Assembly: GCA_050694055.1 (NCBI GenBank)
Contig: JBOGWX010000140.1
Location: 1 to 39,693 of the forward strand
Origin: WHSV01 sp050694055
GTDB taxonomy: Bacteria; Actinomycetota; CADDZG01; WHSQ01
Reading direction: 5' to 3'
Length of the DNA: 39,693 nucleotides
Part shown: piece by piece, positions 1-7,131 of the stretch
Numbering within the stretch: position 1 is the stretch's first letter
How the letters are laid out: each line of letters begins with the position of its first letter
Position numbers and translations under genes: made by a program
The notes under the pieces: generated by a model
What the model saw: the letters and a program-made list of their open reading frames with translations, nothing else
What the model was told of the DNA's origin: nothing
The model's database searches: none

Positions 1-511
1 GCGTCGAGCCGTCGTACGACGCGCCGGTCATCCCGACGCTCCCGTTGCTCCAGTCTTGCGTTCCCAGCCACGTAACGGCCTGGTCGAGATCGGAACGCTC
101 CTTCGGACCCATGAGGTCGGCGCACGAGTCGGTCCCTCCGGCCCCCCGAGTCGGAACGAACGCGATCGCGTAACCGTGCTGAACGAAGTTCTGCACGAGG
201 AACGGGTTGCAATCGAGGATTTCGACATCTCTCAGGTCTGATGTGAAGTACGGGCTCGCTTGGAGGATCACAGGTGATCGGTAGCCGACCGGTGCATCGG
301 GGCGAACGACACCGATCTGGATGACCGAGCCGTCGACTTTGCTCTTCAGCTCGACGACATCTGTCTCGCCGATCCCATAGGGCCCCGATCGGCCGACCTC
401 CGAAGACCCGGAGTTGCCGCTGCAGGGTGTAACGGACTGAGCCTTGGTGGGGATCGAGTAGGCGATCGAAACCAAGGATGCCGCGAGCAGAACCGCAGTG
501 GTGCGTTTCAC
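1..511 (-). CDS. Secreted CocE/NonD-type serine hydrolase (S15 family), 3' part missing
   Basis: The gene runs off the left edge; 170 codons from the N-terminus are visible. I chose GTG at 511 because a GGAG motif lies six bases before it and the first 25 residues form a signal peptide (Lys-Arg, then a hydrophobic stretch ending near Thr-Lys-Ala). The mature part has the alpha/beta-hydrolase features of the X-Pro dipeptidyl-peptidase/cocaine esterase group: an R-P-D-A-P strand, a G-Y-A-I-A-F-V strand followed by T-R-G-A-G-G-T-D, and the nucleophile elbow G-A-S-Y-D-G with the catalytic serine at residue 165. The Asp and His of the triad and the jelly-roll domain lie outside the window. Such enzymes cleave esters, amides or N-terminal dipeptides; the substrate cannot be told from this fragment. 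The secreted propeller gene upstream is on the same strand, 128 bases away. Confidence 0.82.
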   Translation of the reverse strand, partial: MKRTTAVLLAASLVSIAYSIPTKAQSVTPCSGNSGSSEVGRSGPYGIGETDVVELKSKVDGSVIQIGVVRPDAPVGYRSPVILQASPYFTSDLRDVEILDCNPFLVQNFVQHGYAIAFVPTRGAGGTDSCADLMGPKERSDLDQAVTWLGTQDWSNGSVGMTGASYDGST

Positions 512-639
512 CGGACTCTCCGACCTCTTCCTCGATAGTGGCCAACCCGTCCTGAGGAAGCCCTTCTGGGCCGAAGCGATGGCTCCCTTTGTGAGACCGA
601 CGAATCTGGAGAGGATGTTTGTCGGTTACTCCAAAGACC

Positions 640-2145
640 TCAACGAAGCCTCGGCCCCCCAACCAGCCGACCGGCGAGCCCCCGTCCTACCGCCAGCAGG
701 GACCCGGCGTGTTCGCAGCTGTCATCGAAGCAACCATCAGAGAAGGGAGCCCACACCGTCCCGTCGGGGGCGATCGCCACGTCGATGAATTCTCGGTTGA
801 CGCGGCAGCTCCCGGTCGAGCACGTGCTGTCGAGTGGGTCCTTCGGGTCATTGATAGACGTGGCGTAGAACAAGGGGTCGGTCGACAGTCCCTCGGTCGT
901 CATCATCATGTAACCGTTGTAATGCCCCTCCCCGAACTCAGTCTCCTTCTCAGACCCGATGAAGGCCGCCGCGAGGTTTCCCGGCGTAGTCACGTCAAGC
1001 GCCACGAGCGTGGCGATCTTCAGACCGGGCGGAGCGATCATTAGCGGCTTGCTCCAGGTCTCGCCGCCATCAGTCGACACCGCCAGATAAGGCTTCAGGT
1101 CGGCGGCGGTCCATGAGTAGTAGATGTTGCCTTTGGTGTCGACAGCCACTGCTGCGTCGTGATCCAGCCGCCCGCCAGAGTTGCCCATGCCGATGTCGGC
1201 CACTTGCACGCGTTCCCAGGTGAATCCTTCGTCCCGGCTGATCCCGAGCCACGGCTGCTCGCACCATCCGCGCGGGATGTAGATCGTTCCGTCGGGGCCA
1301 CCGACACCGTGACCGGAGGCACCTGTTGCGCAGTTCCCCGGGAGGCTGTTGATGCCTTCGTCCGCATTCGGGTTGGCGACGAAGGCGGGCGCCCCGGTCC
1401 GCCGGAAGACCCCTCCTCCATCGAGCGACTTGAGGCACGACGTCGCGAGGCCGAGGTTGATGCCGGGTGCATCGATGGCGCAGTAATAAACGATGTTGGG
1501 GTAGCCCTCGGTCTCTGACGTAACCGGCTTGCCGGTGAAAACCGTCTGATGGTCGATGAGATCGCAGGCGCTGACATTCGTAGTCCAGGTCTCTCCCCTG
1601 TCGTCGCTATAAGAGACCGCGGAGCACGGAAGCAGGAAGTCGATGGTGAAGACCCTGCCGGTGTCCTCGTCGACGTGAAGATACGGATCCTCGGAGGTGA
1701 CGTGGTCCTGTGGTGGTGGGGGCGTCACCTTGTCCCAGGACCGACCGTCGTCGGTCGAACGGACCGTCTCGGTCGGGAACAGGGGCCACTGATCACCTTC
1801 GATCCCGATGAAGAAGATGTTGCCCTTCGGGTCGATGCCGAGAGTCGGTTCAAGCGCATTAGCACCGACGTTGAAGAGCTGCGGCCTGGGAGCGAAGCGG
1901 CGCTCTGCTGCCGACGCGGGCCGTCCACTAGGCCGGAAGGCGATGGCTCGTCCGCCAGTCTCGTTGCGGGGAATCGGTCCCGGCTTGCCCGGTGGAAGTA
2001 CCTGAACCTCGCCTGGTCGGGCCTCGCTGAGGCCTGTGCGCCCGAGGTGATGCCCGTGGCTGCCGGTAGAGTTCGGAAGCACTAGGTATCCGGCAACGCC
2101 GACTGCCGGTGCCACCAGAACAGTTACGAGGATCCTTGCTCTCAT
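640..2145 (-). CDS. Secreted Asp-box (BNR) repeat beta-propeller protein
   Basis: About 501 residues. An N-terminal hydrophobic segment after M-R-A-R (residues 5-25) is a signal peptide or anchor, followed by a low-complexity Gly/His/Pro linker to about residue 85. Five Asp-box motifs (S-x-D-x-G-x-x-W/F) occur near residues 130, 180, 240, 302 and 356, such as STDDGRSW and STDGGETW, as expected for a six- or seven-bladed sialidase-like propeller. The Arg triad and Asp/Glu/Tyr of true sialidases are not evident, so enzyme activity is not claimed. Several Cys pairs (near the CSTGSC and CFDDSC segments) fit an extracytoplasmic protein. ATG at 2145 is preferred over GTG at 2148 because the GGAGG site is then seven bases away. 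It may bind or process extracellular glycans or proteins with the downstream hydrolase, but that is inference. Confidence 0.75.
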   Translation of the reverse strand: MRARILVTVLVAPAVGVAGYLVLPNSTGSHGHHLGRTGLSEARPGEVQVLPPGKPGPIPRNETGGRAIAFRPSGRPASAAERRFAPRPQLFNVGANALEPTLGIDPKGNIFFIGIEGDQWPLFPTETVRSTDDGRSWDKVTPPPPQDHVTSEDPYLHVDEDTGRVFTIDFLLPCSAVSYSDDRGETWTTNVSACDLIDHQTVFTGKPVTSETEGYPNIVYYCAIDAPGINLGLATSCLKSLDGGGVFRRTGAPAFVANPNADEGINSLPGNCATGASGHGVGGPDGTIYIPRGWCEQPWLGISRDEGFTWERVQVADIGMGNSGGRLDHDAAVAVDTKGNIYYSWTAADLKPYLAVSTDGGETWSKPLMIAPPGLKIATLVALDVTTPGNLAAAFIGSEKETEFGEGHYNGYMMMTTEGLSTDPLFYATSINDPKDPLDSTCSTGSCRVNREFIDVAIAPDGTVWAPFSDGCFDDSCEHAGSLLAVGRGLAGRLVGGPRLR

Positions 2146-2185
2146 CACGCCACCTCCGATGCGTTAATCACTTCTGCACACTGGG

Positions 2186-2195
2186 GGTGATCACC
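2186..2195. promoter_or_regulatory. Perfect 10-bp palindrome upstream of the Asp-box gene
   Basis: GGTGATCACC is its own reverse complement. It lies about 40 bases before the start of the Asp-box gene, where a -35 element would be if the minus-strand GATTAA is the -10 box. It could be an operator. No regulator gene is adjacent, and a 10-bp palindrome can occur by chance. Confidence 0.25.
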
Positions 2196-2257
2196 TCCAG
2201 AAGCCCCGGTAAGCCCTCGGTATGGTTCGTTGTCGTCGATCTCAGATCCACGTCCTA

Positions 2258-3238
2258 TCAGATGACGAGACGACCATTGACGAGCAACGCTTGTCCGTCG
2301 ACGTCCAGGGTCGGAGACATCAAGACTCCGTCGAGGTGCGAGTCAACCGATACGGCTCCGCCGAAAGTGTGGTTGTCCCCGAAAGCGAGGTGGATGGTGC
2401 CCATGATCTTTTCGTCTTCAAGTACGCACCCGCAGAGGGTCGCATTCTCGTTCGTGCCGATCCCAAGTTCCGCAAGGTTGAACGCATCCGTGCCGTGCAC
2501 TTCCATGATCGCCTTCCACTCCGCGCCGCGGCCCCCTGAGAATCCCGCTGCAAGACCATTGCGCACCTCCACCACGATCGGCTCCGCCAGGAGTTCCTCG
2601 AAAGGCACAACCGAACCATCGAAGACGATCCGGCCTTCGGCGCTCCCTTCGACAGGCGCGATGTAGGCCTCCCCCGCGGGGAGGTTGGCGAATGAGCCGG
2701 GGACCGTCACATCGCCATCATCTGGGAGCGCCTCGCGTCCGCGGATGGAAAAGGTCAAGTCGGTCCCTAAGTTGCTCGTGACGTGAACTAGGGACCCTTC
2801 AGTGAGGAGATCCGCCAGAGCCGTCGACCGGCGCTTGATCTCCGTATAGTCGGCGCGCATCGCGCGCACCAGAGTTGCCTCCGTGATCATGGGCATGGTT
2901 GCTATCCGTGCACCCTCTGAGGTCGCCCGTTCGCGAGCCTCGGTGTGTGACAGCGACTTGGTGGTCGGAGCGATCACCACGTCACATGCAAGCATCGCTG
3001 CGGCCACGGCTGCGGGAGGCTCTTCGCCGTCGCTCCCCCTTTCGGTCATTTCGGCGACAACCACCTCAGCTCTGAGGCGACGCGCGCGCGTGACGAGTGC
3101 TTCGGTGATCCGACGGCGGTCGGGATGAGGATCCGCGATGACCAGAACCTGCTCGCCTTCATGCATCCCCAGACAATCGTTGAGGACCTTATCTACGGCA
3201 TCATCGAGGCTCGTTCTGTCCTGCTGCCGGCTCTTCAT
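2258..3238 (-). CDS. M29/NicX-type leucyl aminopeptidase-like metallopeptidase
   Basis: 326 residues, the usual size for the thermophilic aminopeptidase M29 (AmpS/PepS) and NicX-like group. The N-terminal third holds a Rossmann-like half (H-E-G-E-Q-V-L-V-I-A-D) and the C-terminal half the signature region: G-E-A-Y-I-A-P-V-E-G-S, N-L-A-E-L-G-I-G-T-N, G-T-I-H-L-A-F-G-D-N and S-H-L-D-G. These carry the Glu, His and Asp residues that bind metal ions in this family. It probably releases N-terminal amino acids from short peptides in the cytoplasm, though NicX relatives are ring-opening dioxygenases acting at a similar metal site. Its ATG lies in the ATGA overlap with the stop of the exporter gene upstream, so the two are translationally coupled. 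Together they suggest peptide breakdown followed by amino-acid export. Confidence 0.8.
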   Translation of the reverse strand: MKSRQQDRTSLDDAVDKVLNDCLGMHEGEQVLVIADPHPDRRRITEALVTRARRLRAEVVVAEMTERGSDGEEPPAAVAAAMLACDVVIAPTTKSLSHTEARERATSEGARIATMPMITEATLVRAMRADYTEIKRRSTALADLLTEGSLVHVTSNLGTDLTFSIRGREALPDDGDVTVPGSFANLPAGEAYIAPVEGSAEGRIVFDGSVVPFEELLAEPIVVEVRNGLAAGFSGGRGAEWKAIMEVHGTDAFNLAELGIGTNENATLCGCVLEDEKIMGTIHLAFGDNHTFGGAVSVDSHLDGVLMSPTLDVDGQALLVNGRLVI

Positions 3239-4179
3239 GAGCTCGTAACTGCCGCCACCGCGGCGGCTCGAGCGGATATAGCGGCGGGCTCTTGCGACTC
3301 CGGGTCCTTGTGGATGAGGACACCCGCGATGACGAAGCCAACTGCGACGCCCTCGATGATCTTTGGGATCTGACCTAGCACGAGGACGCCGATCACCACG
3401 GCGGTTGCAGGCAGCAGGGCCACGAACAGGGCATAGGTCGAGCGCGATAGCCGGGCCATCGCCAACTGGTCGAACACGTAAGGGATCACTGATGAGGTGA
3501 CGCCGACACCGATGCCCGCTCCCAACGCGACGAGGTCACTGAACGCCGGTAGGGCACCGCGGAGTCCGAGAGGCGTGATCGCGATCATGGCGATCAGCAT
3601 CGAAGCACCCAGACGATCGATCGGATCGGTCACGGGATCGGCGCGAGACACCGCATGCGCCAAAATGATGTAGAGGGTGAAGAGCAGGGCATTCAAGAAC
3701 GCCCAGATGAGCCCGTCGGGTGCGACATCGGATCCCACGTCGGTGAGTAGATAGACCCCGGCGGTTGCTGATCCGAGTGCGGCGAAGTTTCGCCAACTTC
3801 TGGCACCGATGACGGCGAGGATGATCGGGCCCACGAACTCGATCGCGGCGACCGTTCCAAGCGGGAGCCTGTCGATCGCGGCGTAGAAGGCGTAGTTCAT
3901 CACTGCGAACACCACGCCCAGCGCTGCGATCAGAAAGCGCGTACGAGTATCGGCTACCGCCAAAGCTCTCCAGGGCCGCCGCCACGCGCCGAAAACGACT
4001 CCGGCTGAGACGATGCGCAGCCACGCGACGCCGGACACGGGCACCCGGGCGAACAGGAGGACCGCGAACGAGGGCCCTAGGTAGTGGAAGACGGCCGAAC
4101 CCACGAAGTAGAGGTGAGGGGGGATCCGCTCGCTTACCGGAACGCGCGCTCCCAGGTCGGGACCTCTTTCACCATTCAT
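3235..4179 (-). CDS. EamA-family (DMT superfamily) exporter, RhtA-like
   Basis: 314 residues with about ten hydrophobic segments in two similar EamA halves, the arrangement of drug/metabolite exporters such as threonine/homoserine exporter RhtA. Typical pieces are the Y-A-F-Y-A-A-I-D-R-L-P-L-G-T-V-A motif at the end of the first half and E-F-V-G-P directly after. The C-terminal tail is soluble and Ala-rich. The substrate is probably a small amino acid or similar metabolite; coupling to an aminopeptidase by a 4-base overlap supports an amino-acid role. No strong Shine-Dalgarno site precedes ATG at 4179 (only GGTAAAAG). A good sigma-70-type promoter lies 31-59 bases upstream, and the divergent CGNR regulator shares that control region. 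Confidence 0.85.
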   Translation of the reverse strand: MNGERGPDLGARVPVSERIPPHLYFVGSAVFHYLGPSFAVLLFARVPVSGVAWLRIVSAGVVFGAWRRPWRALAVADTRTRFLIAALGVVFAVMNYAFYAAIDRLPLGTVAAIEFVGPIILAVIGARSWRNFAALGSATAGVYLLTDVGSDVAPDGLIWAFLNALLFTLYIILAHAVSRADPVTDPIDRLGASMLIAMIAITPLGLRGALPAFSDLVALGAGIGVGVTSSVIPYVFDQLAMARLSRSTYALFVALLPATAVVIGVLVLGQIPKIIEGVAVGFVIAGVLIHKDPESQEPAAISARAAAVAAVTSS

Positions 4180-4209
4180 CTTTTACCACTCATCATGGGT
4201 TGATAGGTA

Positions 4210-4238
4210 AGGCTACCTCGCCTGGCTTTACCGGTCAA
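4210..4238 (-). promoter_or_regulatory. Sigma-70-type promoter of the exporter-aminopeptidase operon
   Basis: On the minus strand TTGACC (4238-4233) and TAGCCT (4215-4210) are separated by exactly 17 bases. The spacer and -35 box are bracketed by two inverted repeats: GGTAA at 4206-4210 with TTACC at 4228-4232, and CAACG at 4236-4240 with CGTTG at 4247-4251. These are candidate operators for the divergent CGNR protein. Confidence 0.55.
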
Positions 4239-4252
4239 CGGGCGATCGTTGG

Positions 4253-4258
4253 TATAGT
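4253..4258 (+). promoter_or_regulatory. -10 box of the CGNR gene, probably giving a leaderless mRNA
   Basis: TATAGT ends six bases before ATG at 4265, so transcription should start at or next to the start codon. No Shine-Dalgarno site is present. No good -35 box is seen at 17-18 bases; TTTACC (4227-4232) is 20 bases away. Confidence 0.5.
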
Positions 4259-4264
4259 GATGTC

Positions 4265-4924
4265 ATGGAGCCTGCGCCCCTCGACCCCGGGAGCTATCAG
4301 GGGACCTACAAGCTGGTCGGCGGCGAGCTGAGCCTCGACTTCATCAATACGGTGTCCTGGCCGGGAACCGATCGAGAACACGATTGGTTCGACCGGGTCG
4401 AGAACGTCATCCTGTGGGCTGCGGAAGTGCGTCTCATCGATGAGGCAGTTCGCCATCACTTCGACGAGTCGATGTCACGCGAGGCGGCGCGATCGGATCG
4501 CGAGCTCGAAGCTCTGCGCGATATGCGAGGGGTCCTGCGGGCCGTGATCTCCCCACTTGCTCACCAAGATTCTCCCGATCCCCGAGCGATCGATCGATTG
4601 AATCTCCTTCTCGATGGTGCGTTCCGACGACGGAGGATCGACCCCACCAGTCTCGAATGGTCCTGGCCCGTTCCGGCCAACATGACAGAGATGATGGATC
4701 CCGTCGTATGGAACGCGGGCGAGCTTCTTACAACCATCGATCGCAGCCGGCTGCGGTACTGCCCCGCATGCGACTGGCTCTTTCACGACACCACGCGAAA
4801 CCGGAGCCGACGATGGTGCGACATGCGTGATTGCGGAAGCAGGGACAAAGCGCTCCGCTACTACCACCGCCGCAAACCGTCCGGATCCCGGAGTCAACCC
4901 ACGCCGATCCGACGGACGTTGTGA
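4265..4924 (+). CDS. ABATE / CGNR zinc-finger domain protein, probable transcription regulator
   Basis: 219 residues. The N-terminal G-G-E-L-S-L-D-F-I-N-T and the following helical part (residues 18-150) match the ABATE (putative stress-induced regulator) domain. The C-terminal 50 residues are the CGNR zinc finger: C-P-A-C-D-W-L-F-H-D, then W-C-D-M-R-D-C-G-S-R, with four Cys as zinc ligands at about residues 166-191. The name-giving CGNR is CGSR here, a mild variant. The tail is basic and probably binds DNA. Family members are mostly uncharacterised, and regulation of the divergent exporter operon is inferred from position and the inverted repeats between the genes. The start is supported by a -10 box just before the ATG. 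Confidence 0.82.
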   Translation: MEPAPLDPGSYQGTYKLVGGELSLDFINTVSWPGTDREHDWFDRVENVILWAAEVRLIDEAVRHHFDESMSREAARSDRELEALRDMRGVLRAVISPLAHQDSPDPRAIDRLNLLLDGAFRRRRIDPTSLEWSWPVPANMTEMMDPVVWNAGELLTTIDRSRLRYCPACDWLFHDTTRNRSRRWCDMRDCGSRDKALRYYHRRKPSGSRSQPTPIRRTL

Positions 4925-4976
4925 GGGATCTCCTACGACGCGTTCGCCGACGAACGAAGCGAGGAGAGGAGGCCTG

Positions 4977-5927
4977 ATGCGTGTCTTTGTTGCTGGAGCG
5001 ACGGGGGCTATCGGCAAGAGGCTCGTCCCCAGGCTGGTTGCTCGCGGACATGACGTGACGGCAGTCACAAGAAAGCCTGAGAATCAAGAGAGCTTACGCG
5101 CCGCCGGAGCAACACCCATGGTTTTGGATCCATTGCATGCGGCGCAGGTTGGCGAAGCGATGGCCCAGGCGCAACCGGAGGCGGTAGTTCATCAGCTAAC
5201 GGCGCTGTCGGGCAAGGCGGACCTGCGCCACTTCGATCGCTGGTTCTCAACGACGAACAAGCTGCGCACCAAGGCGACCGAGAATCTCCTTTCGGCAGCG
5301 AAGGCGACAGGTGCAGCGCGCTTGGTGGCGCAGAGCTATACGGGGTGGAACAACATCCGAGAAGGTGGAACCATCAAGACCGAGGCAGATCCCTCCGATC
5401 CTGAGCCGGCCACAGAGCAGCGGGAAAGCCTGGATGCGATCCGCTACCTAGAAGACGCGGTGATGGATGCGCCACTCGAGGGGATCGTCCTACGCTTCGG
5501 CAATTTCTACGGCCGCGGCGATTTCGATTCGATGATCGAGCTTGTCCAGAAACGGCAGCTCCCCATCATCGCAGATGGCGCCGGAGTTTGGTCCTGGATC
5601 CACCTCGAGGACGCGGCCGCGGCAACCGTTGCCGCGCTGGAGCGAGGTAAGCGTGGCATATACAACATCACTGATGACGAACCGGCTCGGGTCGCGGAGT
5701 GGTTGCCGTACCTCGCCGACGTGGTGGGGGCGAAGCGGCCTCTGCGGATCCCGAAATGGCTCGGGGGGATCCTTGCCGGACGTGTCGCCGTTCAGTGGAT
5801 GACCGAGGGACGTGGCGCGTCAAACGCCAAGGCCAAGCGCGAGCTGGATTGGCAACCTGAGTTTGCAACCTGGCGCGACGGCTTCCGCGAGGAGTTCGGT
5901 GCGCTAGAGAAGGAAGCGGGAACCTGA
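4977..5927 (+). CDS. NAD(P)-dependent epimerase/dehydratase family protein (extended SDR fold)
   Basis: 316 residues from ATG at 4977, which follows a strong GAGGAGAGGAGG site; the frame is open upstream but the first 50 codons there are not protein-like. The Rossmann motif G-A-T-G-A-I-G (residues 7-13) binds the dinucleotide. The usual Y-x-x-x-K pair of classical SDR enzymes is not clear: the serine-containing strand reads A-Q-S-Y-T-G-W-N-N, and the glycine-rich R-F-G-N-F-Y-G-R-G-D region follows. The C-terminal part (W-S-W-I-H-L-E-D-A-A) is the substrate-binding region typical of nucleotide-sugar epimerase relatives. Substrate unknown. It lies 52 bases after the CGNR gene in the same direction and may be cotranscribed with it. 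Confidence 0.8.
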   Translation: MRVFVAGATGAIGKRLVPRLVARGHDVTAVTRKPENQESLRAAGATPMVLDPLHAAQVGEAMAQAQPEAVVHQLTALSGKADLRHFDRWFSTTNKLRTKATENLLSAAKATGAARLVAQSYTGWNNIREGGTIKTEADPSDPEPATEQRESLDAIRYLEDAVMDAPLEGIVLRFGNFYGRGDFDSMIELVQKRQLPIIADGAGVWSWIHLEDAAAATVAALERGKRGIYNITDDEPARVAEWLPYLADVVGAKRPLRIPKWLGGILAGRVAVQWMTEGRGASNAKAKRELDWQPEFATWRDGFREEFGALEKEAGT

Positions 5928-6328
5928 TACGAAGTCCCCGAGATTCTGCAAGTGGACCCAGCTTCCCATGATGCGAACCAAAGATCACGCCTGCAGCTGG
6001 GAATCCCAATCGCCTCAATCCCATGGCACGACGGTCGACGAGCCCTTCCGGCCCGAAAGCTTCAGCGTCACCCAACCGAGACGAGACACCGAGAGGATCG
6101 CAGCGACCACATAGCAGCCTTAGACGGTCTGGAACAGGGCCGCGAGCACAGAGGCATGGAGTAACGAAAGGAATACCCACGGCCATCACCCGCTTCTGGC
6201 AGCGTCATGGACGGTGGCCCCCCAGAAGGACTTCCGGTCTGAGAGCGGTCTCCACGGGTCTCATGCGTCGCGCCCGATGGAGGTCCGGTCGGGGGGCATA
6301 GTGAACCCGGACGCGTGGCGCGCTGGGA
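5928..6328. other. 401-base stretch with no convincing gene
   Basis: The region separates two convergent genes. Open frames in it are short and rich in Arg, Pro and Ser, as expected of random GC-rich sequence. A 7-bp inverted repeat (CCCAGCT at 5957-5963, AGCTGGG at 5995-6001) has a 31-base loop and no T run, so it is a poor terminator. I see nothing else. Confidence 0.6.
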
Positions 6329-7027
6329 TCAGCCCCCCGAGCTCGTCGCAAGGCGGGAGACCGGTTTGATGTGGGCGAAGGCGCTACGGGCGTTCCAGGT
6401 GGGGAAGGCTCGTAGGAGCCAGGTGGGGCCTTGGAGTTCGATGCGTCCGTCGCGCGTGGCGTCGGCCCAAGAGAGCTGGCCAGCGTGCCATTTGACGAAG
6501 GCTTCGGCCTCCGCCGTGATGTAGAGGTCCTCGTCGAGTCCGGAGTACCCCTTGCAGATCTCGACCTCTCCGTGCTCGAGGAGCAGCCAGTAGCGCTCGT
6601 GGCGTCGCCAGCCGGTGAAGTCGAGGCGGATGACGACGCGTCGATCCGGGAGCCGGTCTCGGCGGAGCGCGTTGCACATCGACCACAGCGCCACGAAGGG
6701 ATCGAGGTTTTCCGGGGCGATCTCGAGCCAGCGGGCACCCCACTCGCCGAGCGACTCGCAGACCTTGAAGAGGTCCTCACCCGCGCGCGCGAGCTGATAG
6801 TGGCGTCCCCGCCCGCCGGGCTTGGGAGTCGACTCGACGACGCCGAGCCGTTCGAGCTGTCTCAGACGCTGCGAGAGCAGGGTTCGGGAGAGCCCGGGTG
6901 CCCCGGCCAGAATCTCGCTGAAGGTTCCGCAGCCCAGATGCAGGTTGCGGATGATCAGCGGAGTCCAGCGCTCGGCGAAGATCTCGGCGCCACGTGCGAT
7001 GGGGCAGTACTGGCCGTAACTCCGCAT
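6329..7027 (-). CDS. HxlR-type winged-helix regulator fused to an SCP2-like domain
   Basis: 232 residues, about twice the usual HxlR length. Residues 1-100 are the HxlR/MarR-like winged helix: C-P-I-A-R-G at the start, R-W-T-P-L-I-I-R-N-L, G-L-S-R-T-L-L-S-Q-R-L-R-Q-L as recognition helix, and a basic wing G-G-R-G-R-H-Y-Q-L. Residues 120-225 resemble an SCP2/sterol-carrier domain (V-V-I-R-L-D-F strand, W-L-L-L-E-H-G-E-V, D-L-Y-I-T-A-E-A-E-A-F); it probably senses a hydrophobic ligand. The gene diverges from a flavin oxidoreductase, with a perfect 12-bp inverted repeat between them. A TTCACA/17/GACACT promoter places the mRNA start at or near the ATG. Autoregulation and control of the oxidoreductase are inferred. 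Confidence 0.85.
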   Translation of the reverse strand: MRSYGQYCPIARGAEIFAERWTPLIIRNLHLGCGTFSEILAGAPGLSRTLLSQRLRQLERLGVVESTPKPGGRGRHYQLARAGEDLFKVCESLGEWGARWLEIAPENLDPFVALWSMCNALRRDRLPDRRVVIRLDFTGWRRHERYWLLLEHGEVEICKGYSGLDEDLYITAEAEAFVKWHAGQLSWADATRDGRIELQGPTWLLRAFPTWNARSAFAHIKPVSRLATSSGG

Positions 7028-7033
7028 GACTCC

Positions 7034-7062
7034 AGTGTCGCAAGCCCACCCCCGTCTGTGAA
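7034..7062 (-). promoter_or_regulatory. Promoter of the HxlR-SCP2 regulator gene
   Basis: Minus-strand TTCACA (7062-7057) and GACACT (7039-7034) are 17 bases apart; the -10 ends six bases before the ATG. The -35 box lies inside the left arm of the inverted repeat at 7055-7085. Confidence 0.45.
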
Positions 7063-7085
7063 GTCCAGATTTCGGACTTCACAGA
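7055..7085. promoter_or_regulatory. Perfect 12-bp inverted repeat, probable HxlR operator
   Basis: TCTGTGAAGTCC at 7055-7066 is matched without error by GGACTTCACAGA at 7074-7085, with the 7-base spacer AGATTTC. HxlR-family dimers bind inverted repeats in shared divergent promoter regions. Both arms contain TTCACA pointing outwards, so a bound dimer would cover the -35 boxes of both predicted promoters. Confidence 0.75.
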
Positions 7086-7106
7086 GGCGGTAGTCGGTGG
7101 TGCGAT
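7078..7106 (+). promoter_or_regulatory. Candidate promoter of the flavin oxidoreductase gene
   Basis: TTCACA (7078-7083) in the right repeat arm and TGCGAT (7101-7106) are 17 bases apart, mirroring the promoter on the other strand. The -10 box is weak. The predicted start point leaves a leader of about 20 bases holding the GAGGAGAGGAG ribosome site. Confidence 0.35.
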
Positions 7107-7131
7107 GGCGGCGTCGAGGAGAGGAGTACCG

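Noticed and set aside
2186..2195. Treating GGTGATCACC as a firm operator
   Set aside because: It lacks a regulator next to it and a 10-bp palindrome is expected by chance in a window of this size at low rate; kept only as a weak feature.
5957..6001. 7-bp inverted repeat after the epimerase-like gene
   Set aside because: Loop of 31 bases and no T run make it an unlikely terminator.
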